In this document: positions 25,901 through 34,830 of the stretch, one piece after another
How positions within the stretch are numbered: position 1 is the first letter of the stretch
How the letters are laid out: each line of letters opens with the position of its first letter
Origin: Erysipelatoclostridium sp. AM42-17
Lineage (GTDB): Bacteria > Bacillota_I > Bacilli_A > Erysipelotrichales > Coprobacillaceae
Reading direction: 5' to 3'
Length of the DNA stretch: 55,841 nucleotides
Assembly: GCF_003480255.1 (NCBI RefSeq)
Contig: NZ_QUIN01000015.1
Span: forward strand, 1-55,841
Notes under the pieces: generated by a model
What the model saw: the letters and a program-made list of their open reading frames with translations, nothing else
Told to the model about the DNA's origin: nothing
Databases searched by the model: none
Made by a program: the position numbers and the translations under genes

Positions 25901-26044
25901 AGTGTAGATGGTGTTGTTTTTTCTTCGACATATAAACAATATCAAGATATCTTTGAAAGAGGAAATGTTGTACTCATTGAAGGAAAAGTAGATTATCGAG
26001 ATAAATTATCTTTAATTGTACAAAAAGTAAAAAAAGTAGTGTAA
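22991..26044 (+). CDS. dnaE: DNA polymerase III alpha subunit, DnaE type
   Basis: The 1017-residue polymerase has an N-terminal PHP domain (about 1-200), the palm with GPGRGSAAGSLVAYVLG near 340 and catalytic aspartates in MPDIDIDF near 380, a finger region with the QEQIMQIA motif, a helix-hairpin-helix region and a C-terminal OB fold. The PHP metal ligands are lost (QLNVYSCYS and TDENNMFG instead of HxHxxYS and TDHGN), so it has no PHP exonuclease. Short DnaE of this type works with PolC in Firmicutes, in priming and lagging-strand synthesis. The ATG at 22991 follows AAGGAGG; the in-frame ATG at 22961 has no such site. Confidence 0.95.
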   Translation: MIGQLNVYSCYSFQNSTILIDQLCKKASEMHYQALALTDENNMFGAMEFNKACHKYHIKPIFGMQASVSVHHEIYPFLLLAQDQVGYHDLMKICSDINLSEEHCIDIEKLALYKEHLFIMSGCKEGIVERLILKELESEALKYMKYFKQLFKNHYHICIQNHHLALQEHLNKRICALALLENIPVCGSNEVRYLQKSDALTLDLLRASAKGEHLSLHHQVISDQLYLKTPYEMTELFDKSIIDQTNHVLKMCNVTIETGIMHLPQYPLKDHIKSQDYLRQLCIVGLKKRFKNQAIPLEYKQRLTKELKVIEKMGFCDYFLIVFDYVRFAKTHDILVGPGRGSAAGSLVAYVLGITNVDPIEHHLFFERFLNEERVSMPDIDIDFQDDRRDEIVQYVTEKYGQEHVGQIVTFSTYGPKVALRDLGKVMNVSLPKLEMLAKYIPTGPKNKKSIKEVYETSYSFQSMINQEPALKEILPSMCLVEYLPRNISMHAAGVVLSKDCLNEVVPLAKGPTHSVITQYSKNYIEDVGLLKMDFLGLKNLTIISYIVKDIQKDNPHFMIQNIDYHDPKTFELLSRGDTLGVFQLESPGMKNLLRKMKPDSLDDIIAANALYRPGPMASIPQYLARKFKKEKVQYELPCLEPILKSTYGIILYQEQIMQIAQVVAGFTLAKADLLRKAISKKEVSLMSQMKVEFISGSLVKGFNEEQSTRIFDLIEKFADYGLNKAHSVSYAMIAYQLAYLKTHYPLSFYSAILSNEQGSDVNKMNYIQEARKYHIDILPPSINYSFDRFTVENQAIRYSLLAIKNVGYAGYQAIASERKKGLFTSIFDFAARMDGQKVNAKMFESLVDAGAFDEFGYNRATIKENMHKMSEYAKLKQTIGIDEPPILKMIKENKLVRLELEKKALGIYLTTHPIVLIKQKLNIQVISLGNLNQYVNQKVLVVMSLTRVKAIVDKKGNDMCFIEGQDETGSVDGVVFSSTYKQYQDIFERGNVVLIEGKVDYRDKLSLIVQKVKKVV

Positions 26045-26056
26045 AGGAAATAAAGT

Positions 26057-28660
26057 ATGGAAAATTTAGTAATTATAGATGGAAATTTTTGGTTGTTTAG
26101 TTGTTATTATGCAACAGCTGCCATGGGAAATTTGATGGTCAATAAGGATGGTGTACCAACAAATGCAGTTTATGGTTTTGCTAATCGTTTAGAACATTTA
26201 TTAAAAAAAGAACCTGAATGTGTTGTGGTAGCATTTGACGCAAAAGGAAAAACTTTTAGAAGTGAGTTATTAGAAGAATATAAAGGAACAAGAAAACCTA
26301 CACCTGAAGAATTGATTTGTCAGTTTTCAATGGTAAGAGAATATTTAACAGCACATCATATTCCCTTTATTGAATTAGAGGGTTATGAAGGTGATGATAT
26401 TATTGGTACATTAGCTAAAAAGGCTAATGATCGTGGGATTTCTGTTTCTATCATGACAAATGATAAAGATATGATGCAACTTATCAATGATAAAACATAT
26501 CAATACAAAAAGCCTCAAAAAACAAATGAATATGAAGTAATTACACCAGAAAGTTTTTATGAAAAATATCAATTGAAGCCTGAACAAATGAAAGATTTGT
26601 TAGGATTGATGGGTGATAGTGCGGATAATATTCCCGGTATTCCCGGAATTGGTGAAAAGACTGCCTTAAAGTTATTACATCAATATGAATCAATTGAGAA
26701 CTTAAAAGATCACATGGATGAATTAAAAGGAAAAATGGGGGAAAAAGTAAGAGAAAACATAGAATTAGGACTTGTTTCTAAGAAGATTGCTACTATTGTT
26801 ACAGATGCACCCATTGATCTAGATTTAGAAAATTGGCGTTATCAAGGCTATGATTATGATGAATTAGCATCTTTTTATCGTCGTTATGATATGAATTCAT
26901 TACTTAAAAGAATGTCTGTTAAAGAAGAAAAAGTTGAAGAAGTCAAATTTGAAATAGTAGAACATCTACCATGTATTACAAGACCAACAAGTTTAGTTGT
27001 TGGGGTTTATGATACAAATTATCATAAATCACCTATTATGGGATTTGGTATCTATAATGAAGAAGAAGCTTATTTTATTTCTTTAGAAAATGCAATGAAT
27101 TGTCAAGAATTTAAACATTATCTTCAAGATGAATCGTTAGAAAAATATGGATTTGATATAAAGAAATGTATTAATGCATGCCGTTGGCATGGTTTACAAG
27201 TTAAGGGGTTTGTTTTTGATTTACAGCTTGCTTCTTATATTTTAAATCCAGCTTTAAAAGAAGAAATGAAATATGTATGTGATTATTATCAATATCATGA
27301 TGTTGAATATGATGAAGTCGTTTATGGTAAAGGTGCTAAAAAACATGTTCCTGAAGAAAATGTATTAGCAGCTCATCTTGTCAAACAAGCAAAAGCTATT
27401 TTTACTTTAAAAGATCAAGTATGTGAAAGGTTAATGAAAGAAAATCAATATGATTTATATAAAGATGTTGAATTACCGGTTACTTATATTTTAGCGGATA
27501 TGGAATATCAAGGGGCAAAGGTTGATTTAAATGTATTAAAATCTTTACAAACTGATTTTTCAAAACAAATAAAGGCTTTAGAAAAGGAAATTTATTTATT
27601 AGCACATAAAGAATTTAATATTGCTTCACCAAAACAATTAGGAGAAGTCTTATTTGAAGATTTGGGTTTACCTAACGGTAAAAAAACAAAAACAGGATAT
27701 TCTACTTCTGTAGATGTTTTAAATAAATTAAAAGAAGTGCATCCTATCATTAATAAAGTCTTAGCTTATCGTACGTTAACTAAACTTTATTCAACCTATA
27801 TTGTTGGTTTACAAGAACAAGTTTTTATTGATCAAAAGATTCATACTATCTATAATCAAGCATTAACGCAAACAGGTCGTTTATCTTCTACAGATCCTAA
27901 TTTGCAAAATATTCCTGTAAAAAATGAAGAAGGAAAAATGATTAGGAGAGCCTTTGTGCCTGAATATGATTATTTACTTTCGTTTGATTATTCTCAAATT
28001 GAACTTAGAGTATTAGCTCACTTAGCAGGGGTAAAAAGTCTTATACAAGCCTTTAATGAAGACAAAGATATTCATCGTCATACAGCAAGTGTTGTTTTTG
28101 GAGTAAGTGAAGAAGATGTTACTTCAAAAATGAGAAGAGATGCTAAGGCGGTTAATTTTGGAATCATCTATGGAATGAGTGATTTTGGTTTAGCTGAACA
28201 AATAGGAGTGAGTGTTAAAGAAGCAAAAGCATTTATTGAAAAGTATTTCCATACTTATCCTGAAATTAAGGAATACATGGATCATAATATTGAATTAGCT
28301 AAAGAGAATGGCTATGTTTCAACTATTTTAAATCGTAAACGTTATATTCCTGAAATAAAAGAAAGGAATCGTATAAGACAAGAGTTTGGTAAAAGACTAG
28401 CAATGAATTCACCAATTCAAGGATCAGCAGCAGATATTATTAAACTTGCTATGATTAAAGTAGACCAAGAATTAAAAAGACGAAAAATGAAGTCAAAGAT
28501 GATACTTCAAGTACATGATGAATTGATATTTGATGTTTATAAAGAGGAATTAGAAGATATGATAGATATTGTTAAAAGAGGAATGGAACATGCCTTTGCA
28601 ATGAGTGTAGAATTAAAAGCGGAAGGAAATTACGCAAGTAATTGGCAGGATTTAAAATAA
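26057..28660 (+). CDS. polA: DNA polymerase I
   Basis: The 867-residue protein has a 5'-3' exonuclease domain (about 1-290, with GYEGDDIIGTLA and GDSADNIPGIPGIGEKTA) and a polymerase domain with motif A SFDYSQIELRVLAHL, motif B RRDAKAVNFGIIYG and motif C LQVHDELIFD. The central 3'-5' exonuclease domain lacks the DEDD residues, as in Bacillus enzymes, so proofreading is probably absent. It acts in repair and Okazaki fragment maturation. Its stop overlaps the mutM start by one base. Confidence 0.97.
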   Translation: MENLVIIDGNFWLFSCYYATAAMGNLMVNKDGVPTNAVYGFANRLEHLLKKEPECVVVAFDAKGKTFRSELLEEYKGTRKPTPEELICQFSMVREYLTAHHIPFIELEGYEGDDIIGTLAKKANDRGISVSIMTNDKDMMQLINDKTYQYKKPQKTNEYEVITPESFYEKYQLKPEQMKDLLGLMGDSADNIPGIPGIGEKTALKLLHQYESIENLKDHMDELKGKMGEKVRENIELGLVSKKIATIVTDAPIDLDLENWRYQGYDYDELASFYRRYDMNSLLKRMSVKEEKVEEVKFEIVEHLPCITRPTSLVVGVYDTNYHKSPIMGFGIYNEEEAYFISLENAMNCQEFKHYLQDESLEKYGFDIKKCINACRWHGLQVKGFVFDLQLASYILNPALKEEMKYVCDYYQYHDVEYDEVVYGKGAKKHVPEENVLAAHLVKQAKAIFTLKDQVCERLMKENQYDLYKDVELPVTYILADMEYQGAKVDLNVLKSLQTDFSKQIKALEKEIYLLAHKEFNIASPKQLGEVLFEDLGLPNGKKTKTGYSTSVDVLNKLKEVHPIINKVLAYRTLTKLYSTYIVGLQEQVFIDQKIHTIYNQALTQTGRLSSTDPNLQNIPVKNEEGKMIRRAFVPEYDYLLSFDYSQIELRVLAHLAGVKSLIQAFNEDKDIHRHTASVVFGVSEEDVTSKMRRDAKAVNFGIIYGMSDFGLAEQIGVSVKEAKAFIEKYFHTYPEIKEYMDHNIELAKENGYVSTILNRKRYIPEIKERNRIRQEFGKRLAMNSPIQGSAADIIKLAMIKVDQELKRRKMKSKMILQVHDELIFDVYKEELEDMIDIVKRGMEHAFAMSVELKAEGNYASNWQDLK

Positions 28661-29472
28661 TGCCAGAATTACCTGAAGTTGAAACAGTAAAGAGAACATT
28701 AAAACCACTTATTGTAAATAAAACAATTAAAGCAATAGATATTTATTATGATCGTATTATTGAAGATGATCAAAAATTATTTTGTCAAAAGGTCATCAAT
28801 CAAACAATCAGGGACATTGATCGTTATGGCAAGTATTTAATTTTTAAATTAGATGATGTTGCTTTTATTTCTCATTTAAGAATGGAAGGAAAGTACCGTT
28901 ATTGTTTAAGCGATGAAGAAATATCAAAACATGATCATGTTGTATTTAAACTAGATGATGGCCATGACCTTCGCTATAACGATACAAGAAAATTTGGGAG
29001 AATGAAGTTGGTTTCTTTGCAACATTATTTAGAACAGGCACCTTTGAATAAACTAGGACCAGAACCATTTTTTATTGATGAAGAGAAACTTTACCAACAA
29101 CTTAAAAAGAAAAATCAGCCTATTAAGCATGTCTTATTAGATCAATCTGTTATTTGTGGTATTGGCAATATCTATGCAAATGAAATATGCTTTGCAATGA
29201 AGATAAGCCCTTATGCTAAAGCTTGCCAGCTTACCAAAAAAAGAGTCCATGAATTAAAAGAAGTATCAATTTCAATTTTAAATAGAGCAATTGAACAGGG
29301 TGGTACAACGATTCATTCTTTTAGTGCTAATGGAATAGACGGTTTATTTCAAGTTCAATTACAAGTTCATGGACAAAAAGTATGTAAAGAGTGTGGTCAT
29401 AAAATAGTAAAAGAAATGTTGAAAGGAAGAGGAACATATTATTGTCCTCATTGTCAAAAGGCTAAAAAATGA
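28660..29472 (+). CDS. mutM: Formamidopyrimidine-DNA glycosylase
   Basis: The 270-residue glycosylase/lyase removes 8-oxoguanine and formamidopyrimidines. The start is set by the N-terminus MPELPEVETV: proline 2 must be exposed as the nucleophile, followed by E3. The conserved RRYGK-like stretch reads DRYGKYL, and the C-terminal zinc finger has CKEC and CPHC. TAATG overlap with polA gives translational coupling. The longer reading from 28642 is an artefact. Confidence 0.96.
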   Translation: MPELPEVETVKRTLKPLIVNKTIKAIDIYYDRIIEDDQKLFCQKVINQTIRDIDRYGKYLIFKLDDVAFISHLRMEGKYRYCLSDEEISKHDHVVFKLDDGHDLRYNDTRKFGRMKLVSLQHYLEQAPLNKLGPEPFFIDEEKLYQQLKKKNQPIKHVLLDQSVICGIGNIYANEICFAMKISPYAKACQLTKKRVHELKEVSISILNRAIEQGGTTIHSFSANGIDGLFQVQLQVHGQKVCKECGHKIVKEMLKGRGTYYCPHCQKAKK

Positions 29473-30047
29473 TGAAAGTAATAGGAATTACAGGAAGTAT
29501 TGCTTGTGGTAAAAGCACGGTAACAGATTATTTATTAAAATTGGGATATCAAGTTGTAGATAGTGATAAAATTTCTAGAGAAGCATTGACTAAAGATTTA
29601 GATTGTATTTTTCAAGTTGAACAATTATTTGATTGTGTTGAAAATGGAAAAGTTGATCGAAAAAAATTGGGGCGCATTATTTTTCATGATGAAAAAGCAA
29701 AAAAACAGTTAGAAGGAATTATTCATCCTTATGTCATTAAAAAATTGAAACAGGCTATTCAATCGTGTCAAGATAGTGTTATCTTTTTAGATATTCCATT
29801 ATTATATGAAAGTCATTTAGAATATCTATGTGATGAAATAATGGTTGTTTACTTGAGTGAAGAAAAGCAGTTAGAACGTTTAATGAAACGAGATCATATA
29901 GATCAAGATTACGCTCGTGTTATTATGAATAATCAAATAAGTATTGAAGAAAAAAAGAAAAGAGCGCAAATTATTATTGATAATAATGGAACAATTGATC
30001 AATTATATGATCAGTTAAATCAATTTGTGAAAGGATTAAGAAAATGA
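29469..30047 (+). CDS. coaE: Dephospho-CoA kinase
   Basis: The 192-residue kinase performs the last step of coenzyme A synthesis. The P-loop GSIACGKST is near residue 9, with VVDSDKISRE and FLDIPLLYE typical of CoaE. It overlaps mutM by four bases and the next gene by four, as in the Bacillus polA-mutM-coaE-dnaB-dnaI run; nrdR is not in this interval. Two adjacent ATG codons (29469, 29472) are possible starts. Confidence 0.95.
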   Translation: MMKVIGITGSIACGKSTVTDYLLKLGYQVVDSDKISREALTKDLDCIFQVEQLFDCVENGKVDRKKLGRIIFHDEKAKKQLEGIIHPYVIKKLKQAIQSCQDSVIFLDIPLLYESHLEYLCDEIMVVYLSEEKQLERLMKRDHIDQDYARVIMNNQISIEEKKKRAQIIIDNNGTIDQLYDQLNQFVKGLRK

Positions 30048-31303
30048 ATGAAATCATGATGGTTGACATATATCAAATTAGATCAAGTTATTCGCTTGAT
30101 GAAATTTGTTTAAAATCTTTGTATCAACTTTATCAGCCAATAGTTGGGCATCAGGCGATTACTTTATATATTACCATGTGGTCTGAATTATCATGGTTGA
30201 CATTAACAAAAAGTCCAGCTCTAATTTCACGACTTACTAAATTAGCCGATTTATCCATTCAATCATTAAACCAACAAGTATGTAAATTGGAAGCTATTGG
30301 GTTAATGAATACATATGTAAGGACGAATCCTGGAAGAAGATATTTGTTTGATTTAAAATATCCTTTAACACCACAACAGTTTTTTCAACATCAAGTATTG
30401 AATAGTTTGCTTAAACAAAAATTAGGACAAGAAGATTATCAAAAAACATTCATGAATTTTAGAACTTTTGATGTAAATAAAGAAGAATATCAAGAAATTA
30501 CTCATAGTTTTAGTGATGTTTTTGATGTTTATCTAGGACAAGAAGAAGGACTTATTGATAAAAATGTTTATAGTAAAAAAGTCAATCATATAGAAGATGA
30601 GTATGATTTAACCCTTTTCTATCAAGGACTAGAAAACTTACAAATATCTAAAAAAATGATAAATCAAAATGATGAAGTATTAATTAAGCAATTAGGAATG
30701 ATGTATCGTATTAATGCTTTAGATATGCAAACTTTAGTTAAAGAAGCCATGGATGATGACAAACTCAACCAACAACTATTAAAACAAAAATGTCAAGAAT
30801 ACTATGATTTAAAAATGCCAGAAAAATACCAAGAAATTTATCATCGTCAGCCTATATCTAAAATGTCTTCAACAGGATCAACAGGTATTGATCAACATAT
30901 TCACTACCTTGAAAGTATTACGCCTTATCAGTTATTAAAAGATAAACAAGGTGGAAAAGAACCGTTAAAAAGAGATTTAACTATTGTTGAATCAATTCTT
31001 ACATCATTGCAATTAGAACCAGGAGTGATTAATGCATTAATTGAATTAACATTGTCGCAATGTGATAATATGCTTTCTCGTAATTTTATGGAAGCACAAG
31101 GATCAAGATGGAAACGAAAACATATTGAAACTGTAAAGGATGCTATTCAAGAAGGAAAAGAATATATTCATTATCGTAAAGAATTAAAGAGTCATAGTGA
31201 TGGATTTTATGTTGATAATGAAGATGAAGTTAAAGAAGATGATACGAATACAAACCATGAAATTGATGAAGATGTATTAAAGATGCTATCACAATTTGAT
31301 TAG
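30044..31303 (+). CDS. dnaB: Replication initiation and membrane attachment protein DnaB (Firmicutes)
   Basis: The 419-residue protein is placed between coaE and dnaI, where Firmicutes encode the helicase co-loader DnaB (not the replicative helicase). The N-terminal winged-helix-like part (about 1-130, SLYQLYQPIVGHQAITLY) and a DnaD-like C-terminal domain (about 290-385, IVESILTSLQLEPGVINALIELTLSQ) fit this family. With DnaD and DnaI it loads the helicase at origins and restart sites. Divergent sequence keeps the certainty below that of its neighbours. Confidence 0.88.
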   Translation: MNEIMMVDIYQIRSSYSLDEICLKSLYQLYQPIVGHQAITLYITMWSELSWLTLTKSPALISRLTKLADLSIQSLNQQVCKLEAIGLMNTYVRTNPGRRYLFDLKYPLTPQQFFQHQVLNSLLKQKLGQEDYQKTFMNFRTFDVNKEEYQEITHSFSDVFDVYLGQEEGLIDKNVYSKKVNHIEDEYDLTLFYQGLENLQISKKMINQNDEVLIKQLGMMYRINALDMQTLVKEAMDDDKLNQQLLKQKCQEYYDLKMPEKYQEIYHRQPISKMSSTGSTGIDQHIHYLESITPYQLLKDKQGGKEPLKRDLTIVESILTSLQLEPGVINALIELTLSQCDNMLSRNFMEAQGSRWKRKHIETVKDAIQEGKEYIHYRKELKSHSDGFYVDNEDEVKEDDTNTNHEIDEDVLKMLSQFD

Positions 31304-31313
31304 GAGGAACAAT

Positions 31314-32216
31314 ATGAAAAGTATTCAAGAATTTGGATTATTTAGTGAAAATGATACAATTTTAAAACGTAAAGAAAAAAGTATAGATAATTTAATGAAA
31401 GATCAAGATATTATAGAGGTTCTTTCACGCCTTCATTTAAAAAGAGAAGATATTGAAGAAAATTGGATTGAATTTTTAGATTATCAAGAAGATTTAAAGA
31501 AATGTAAGTTATGCAAAGGAATAAAAGATTGTACAAAAGTATCTATTGGTATGAAGCAAAATATGGAACTTGGAGAATCAGGTCAAATTCTTATTTCTTT
31601 ATCACCATGCCGTTTTGGTAGTCAAATTCTTGAAAATCAAAGAATCTTAAGTCATATCTTATTAAAAAACGTAAGTGAAGAATTATTGTTGACAACTTCT
31701 TCTAAAATTAAAGATGTAGCAACCCAAGATCCGCAACCAACAAAGATCATCATGAATTATATTCAAAATCCACAATCAACAGGGCTTTATATATACGGTA
31801 GACCAGGAAGTGGTAAATCAAGTTTGGCAGGCTTTATTATTCGTAACTTAGCCAAGAAAGAAAAACGATGTGGATTCATTCATTTTCCAACTTTTTTAAT
31901 GGATTTAAAGAATTCATTTGGTGAAGAAGGGAATAATGAAACCATAGAGTTACTTAAAAATTTAGATTATTTGGTTATTGATGATATTGGTGGGGAAAAT
32001 GTAACAAACTGGTCTCGTGATGAAATTTTAAGTTCTACATTAGCTTATCGAAATCAAAATAATAAGGTTACATTCTTTACCAGTCAGTATTCAATTAGTC
32101 AATTAAAGAGTCTTTATATGTTGAAACAAGGAGATAAATTAAGAGTAGAAAGATTGCTTGATAGAATGAAAGCGGTTAGCCAAGAAATTGTGCTAAAAGG
32201 AAGCGATTTAAGATAG
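31314..32216 (+). CDS. dnaI: Primosomal helicase loader DnaI
   Basis: The 300-residue AAA+ ATPase has an N-terminal cysteine region (CKLCKGIKDC near 63-72) for zinc and a C-terminal ATPase domain with Walker A GRPGSGKSS near 162 and Walker B LVIDDIGG near 221. DnaI loads the replicative helicase together with DnaB. The ATG at 31314 has AGGAGG just upstream; the reading from 31296 would start inside dnaB. It is the last gene of the replication block. Confidence 0.94.
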   Translation: MKSIQEFGLFSENDTILKRKEKSIDNLMKDQDIIEVLSRLHLKREDIEENWIEFLDYQEDLKKCKLCKGIKDCTKVSIGMKQNMELGESGQILISLSPCRFGSQILENQRILSHILLKNVSEELLLTTSSKIKDVATQDPQPTKIIMNYIQNPQSTGLYIYGRPGSGKSSLAGFIIRNLAKKEKRCGFIHFPTFLMDLKNSFGEEGNNETIELLKNLDYLVIDDIGGENVTNWSRDEILSSTLAYRNQNNKVTFFTSQYSISQLKSLYMLKQGDKLRVERLLDRMKAVSQEIVLKGSDLR

Positions 32217-32234
32217 AAAAAAGATAAAATATTG

Positions 32235-32264
32235 TTGTTAATATCATTGTATTTGTGATAAAAT
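32235..32264 (+). promoter_or_regulatory. Probable promoter of pfkA-pyk
   Basis: TTGTTA (32235-32240) and TAAAAT (32259-32264) are 18 bases apart. There is no terminator between dnaI and pfkA that I can see, so some read-through is possible. Confidence 0.5.
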
Positions 32265-32304
32265 GGCAAAGGAATGAAACACATAAAAATAGGAGTGCGA
32301 TATT

Positions 32305-33264
32305 ATGGTTAAATGTATAGGTGTTTTAACTTCTGGAGGAGATGCTCCAGGAATGAATGCAGCTGTAAGAGCTGTAGCAAGAACTTGTTTAAATAAAGGA
32401 ATTGAAGTTTATGGTGTTAAGTTAGGATATAAAGGTTTACATGATGGTGAATTTATTAAATTTGATCGTCATAGTACACGTAATATCATTAACTTAGGGG
32501 GAACAATTTTAAAATCTGCTCGTTTCCCAGAATTTAAAGATCCTGAAGTTAGAAAAGAAGCTATCGAAAAAATGAAAGAAGTTGGTATGGAAGCTTTAGT
32601 CGTTATCGGTGGTGATGGAAGTTATAATGGAGCTTTAAAATTAACTGAAATGGGTGTTAACTGTATTGGTATTCCAGGAACAATTGATAATGATATTCCT
32701 GATACTGATTATACAATTGGATTTGATACAGCATTAAATACAATTGTAGATGCATTAGATCGTTTAAGAGATACTTCTAGTTCACATCAAAGATGTACTA
32801 TCTTAGAAGTTATGGGACGTCGTTGTGGTGATTTAGCAATTAATGCAGGTATTGCTGATGGTGCAGAAATGATTATCACAAGTGAAATCGGATTTGATGA
32901 AGAAAAAGTAATCGAAAGATTAAAAGCATCAAAAGCATCAGATAAAAAACACGCTATTGTTGTTATTACTGAACATATTACAGATGTTCATGAATTAGCT
33001 AAAAAAGTAGAAGCTGAAACTGGATTCGAAACTCGTGCAAATGTTTTAGGACATATGCAAAGAGGTGGTAGACCATCAGCAAGAGATAGAGTGCTTGCTT
33101 CAAGAATGGGTGTTTATGCAGTTGAATTACTTGAAGCTGGTAAAGGTGGTTTATGTGTTAGTGAAGTACATGGTGAAATTAAAGGATTAAAAATCACTGA
33201 TGTATTAGGACATAAACGTGAAACTGATTTTGGTATTTACGAAGATGCAATGAAACTTCGTTAA
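32305..33264 (+). CDS. pfkA: ATP-dependent 6-phosphofructokinase
   Basis: The 319-residue enzyme commits fructose 6-phosphate to glycolysis. GGDAPGMNAAVRA near 11, the ATP-site GGDGSYNGA near 102 and catalytic TIDNDIPDTD near 125 match the bacterial allosteric PfkA. The codon use is more biased toward GAA/GGT/GCA than in neighbours, as expected for a highly expressed gene. The pyk gene follows after 32 bases, the usual glycolytic pair. Confidence 0.97.
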   Translation: MVKCIGVLTSGGDAPGMNAAVRAVARTCLNKGIEVYGVKLGYKGLHDGEFIKFDRHSTRNIINLGGTILKSARFPEFKDPEVRKEAIEKMKEVGMEALVVIGGDGSYNGALKLTEMGVNCIGIPGTIDNDIPDTDYTIGFDTALNTIVDALDRLRDTSSSHQRCTILEVMGRRCGDLAINAGIADGAEMIITSEIGFDEEKVIERLKASKASDKKHAIVVITEHITDVHELAKKVEAETGFETRANVLGHMQRGGRPSARDRVLASRMGVYAVELLEAGKGGLCVSEVHGEIKGLKITDVLGHKRETDFGIYEDAMKLR

Positions 33265-33296
33265 TATAAATTAAATTGTAAGGTGAGGATATTAGG

Positions 33297-34730
33297 ATGG
33301 TATTAGAAAGAGAAAGAAAAAAGAAAACACGCGTTGTTTGTACAATTGGTCCTGCTTCTGAAAATGAAGAAATGTTAAGAAAATTAATCTTAGCTGGGAT
33401 GAATGTAATGAGATTAAATTTCTCTCATGGTGATTTTGAAGAACATGGTGGAAGAATTAAAACTCTTAGAAAATTAAACAAAGAATTAAATAAAAATGTA
33501 GCAATTTTATTAGATACTAAAGGACCTGAAATTAGAACTGGTGATTTTGTTGGTGGAAAAACTGAATTCAAAAAAGGTCAAGTTTCTACTATTTGTGTTG
33601 AAGATATTGAAGGTACAAGTGATAGATTCACAATTACATACAAAGAATTATACAAAGATGTTAAACCTGGTGGTTTCATCTTAGTTAATGATGGTCAAGT
33701 AGAATTATTAGTTGATCACGTTGAAGGTACTGATATCGTATGTGTGGCAGCTAATGATGGTGTTGTTAAAAATAAACGTGGAATTAACGTTCCAGGTATT
33801 AAATTAGGATTTGATTATTTATCAGAAAAAGATATCGGAGATATCACATTTGGATGTGAACAAGGTGTTAACTTCATCGCTGCTTCATTCTGTAGACGTG
33901 CTCAAGATGTTTTAGATGTTAAAAAATTATTAATCCAAAATGGTCGTCCAGAAATTCAAATCATCGCTAAAATTGAAAATAGCGAAGGTGTAGAAAACAT
34001 GGATGAAATCTTAAAAGTTGCTGATGGTATCATGGTAGCTCGTGGTGACTTAGGTGTAGAAGTTCCTGCTGAAGATGTACCATTAATCCAAAAAGAATTA
34101 ATCAAAAAATGTCGTGCTGCTGGAAAAGTTGTTATTACTGCAACTCAAATGTTAGATAGTATGCAAGAAAACCCAAGACCAACACGTGCTGAAGTTTCTG
34201 ACGTTGCTAATGCAATCTATGATGGAACTGATGCAATCATGTTATCTGGTGAATCTGCTCAAGGTAAATATCCTGAAGAAGCAGTTATGACTATGACTAA
34301 AATTGCTTTAAAAACTGAAGGAACTTTAGATTATGCTTCTTTACAAAGAAGAGCTATTAGAACTGCTCCTCAAGATCAAAGCGAAGCAATCTGTATGTCA
34401 GTAGCTGAAATTGCTTATAAATTTGATGTTGCTGCTATCGTAGCATTCACTGACTCAGGATTCACAGCTAGAAAAATGTCTAGATATCGTCCTCAATCAA
34501 TGATTATCGCTGCTACTCCAAATGAAAACACTACAAAAGCATTAGCTTTAAACTGGGGTGTTAAAACTGTTTTATGTAAACAAATGGATACAAGAGCAGC
34601 TATGGTTGAATATGCACAAGTTATCGCTAAAGAAAACTTTGTTCAACCTGGTGAACAAATCTTAGTAACTGGTGGTACTCCAGGTGTTGCTGGAACTACT
34701 TCTTACTTAGAATTAGTAACTGTAAAATAA
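33297..34730 (+). CDS. pyk: Pyruvate kinase
   Basis: The 477-residue enzyme makes pyruvate and ATP from phosphoenolpyruvate. RLNFSHGDFEEH, LLDTKGPEIRTG, the metal-binding ENSEGVENMDEI and MVARGDLGVE, and ATQMLDSM are present. It lacks the extra PEP-utiliser-like C-terminal domain of Bacillus Pyk (about 585 residues) and so is the compact form. Codon use indicates high expression. A strong terminator follows. Confidence 0.97.
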   Translation: MVLERERKKKTRVVCTIGPASENEEMLRKLILAGMNVMRLNFSHGDFEEHGGRIKTLRKLNKELNKNVAILLDTKGPEIRTGDFVGGKTEFKKGQVSTICVEDIEGTSDRFTITYKELYKDVKPGGFILVNDGQVELLVDHVEGTDIVCVAANDGVVKNKRGINVPGIKLGFDYLSEKDIGDITFGCEQGVNFIAASFCRRAQDVLDVKKLLIQNGRPEIQIIAKIENSEGVENMDEILKVADGIMVARGDLGVEVPAEDVPLIQKELIKKCRAAGKVVITATQMLDSMQENPRPTRAEVSDVANAIYDGTDAIMLSGESAQGKYPEEAVMTMTKIALKTEGTLDYASLQRRAIRTAPQDQSEAICMSVAEIAYKFDVAAIVAFTDSGFTARKMSRYRPQSMIIAATPNENTTKALALNWGVKTVLCKQMDTRAAMVEYAQVIAKENFVQPGEQILVTGGTPGVAGTTSYLELVTVK

Positions 34731-34741
34731 TGATGATTTTC

Positions 34742-34770
34742 AAACTGGAAGCGATGCTTCCAGTTTTTTT
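34742..34770 (+). terminator. Terminator of pfkA-pyk
   Basis: AAACTGGAAGC (34742-34752) pairs with GCTTCCAGTTT (34756-34766) around GAT, followed by seven T. Confidence 0.93.
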
Positions 34771-34785
34771 GTCGATAAAATGAGT

Positions 34786-34813
34786 TTGCTATTACAAAGG
34801 GTTTGTGTATAAT
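34786..34813 (+). promoter_or_regulatory. Promoter of the unknown pair 34831-36109
   Basis: TTGCTA (34786-34791) and a perfect TATAAT (34808-34813) are 16 bases apart, with GGTGAT following at 34821-34826. Confidence 0.6.
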
Positions 34814-34830
34814 TTTAAATGGTGATATAA

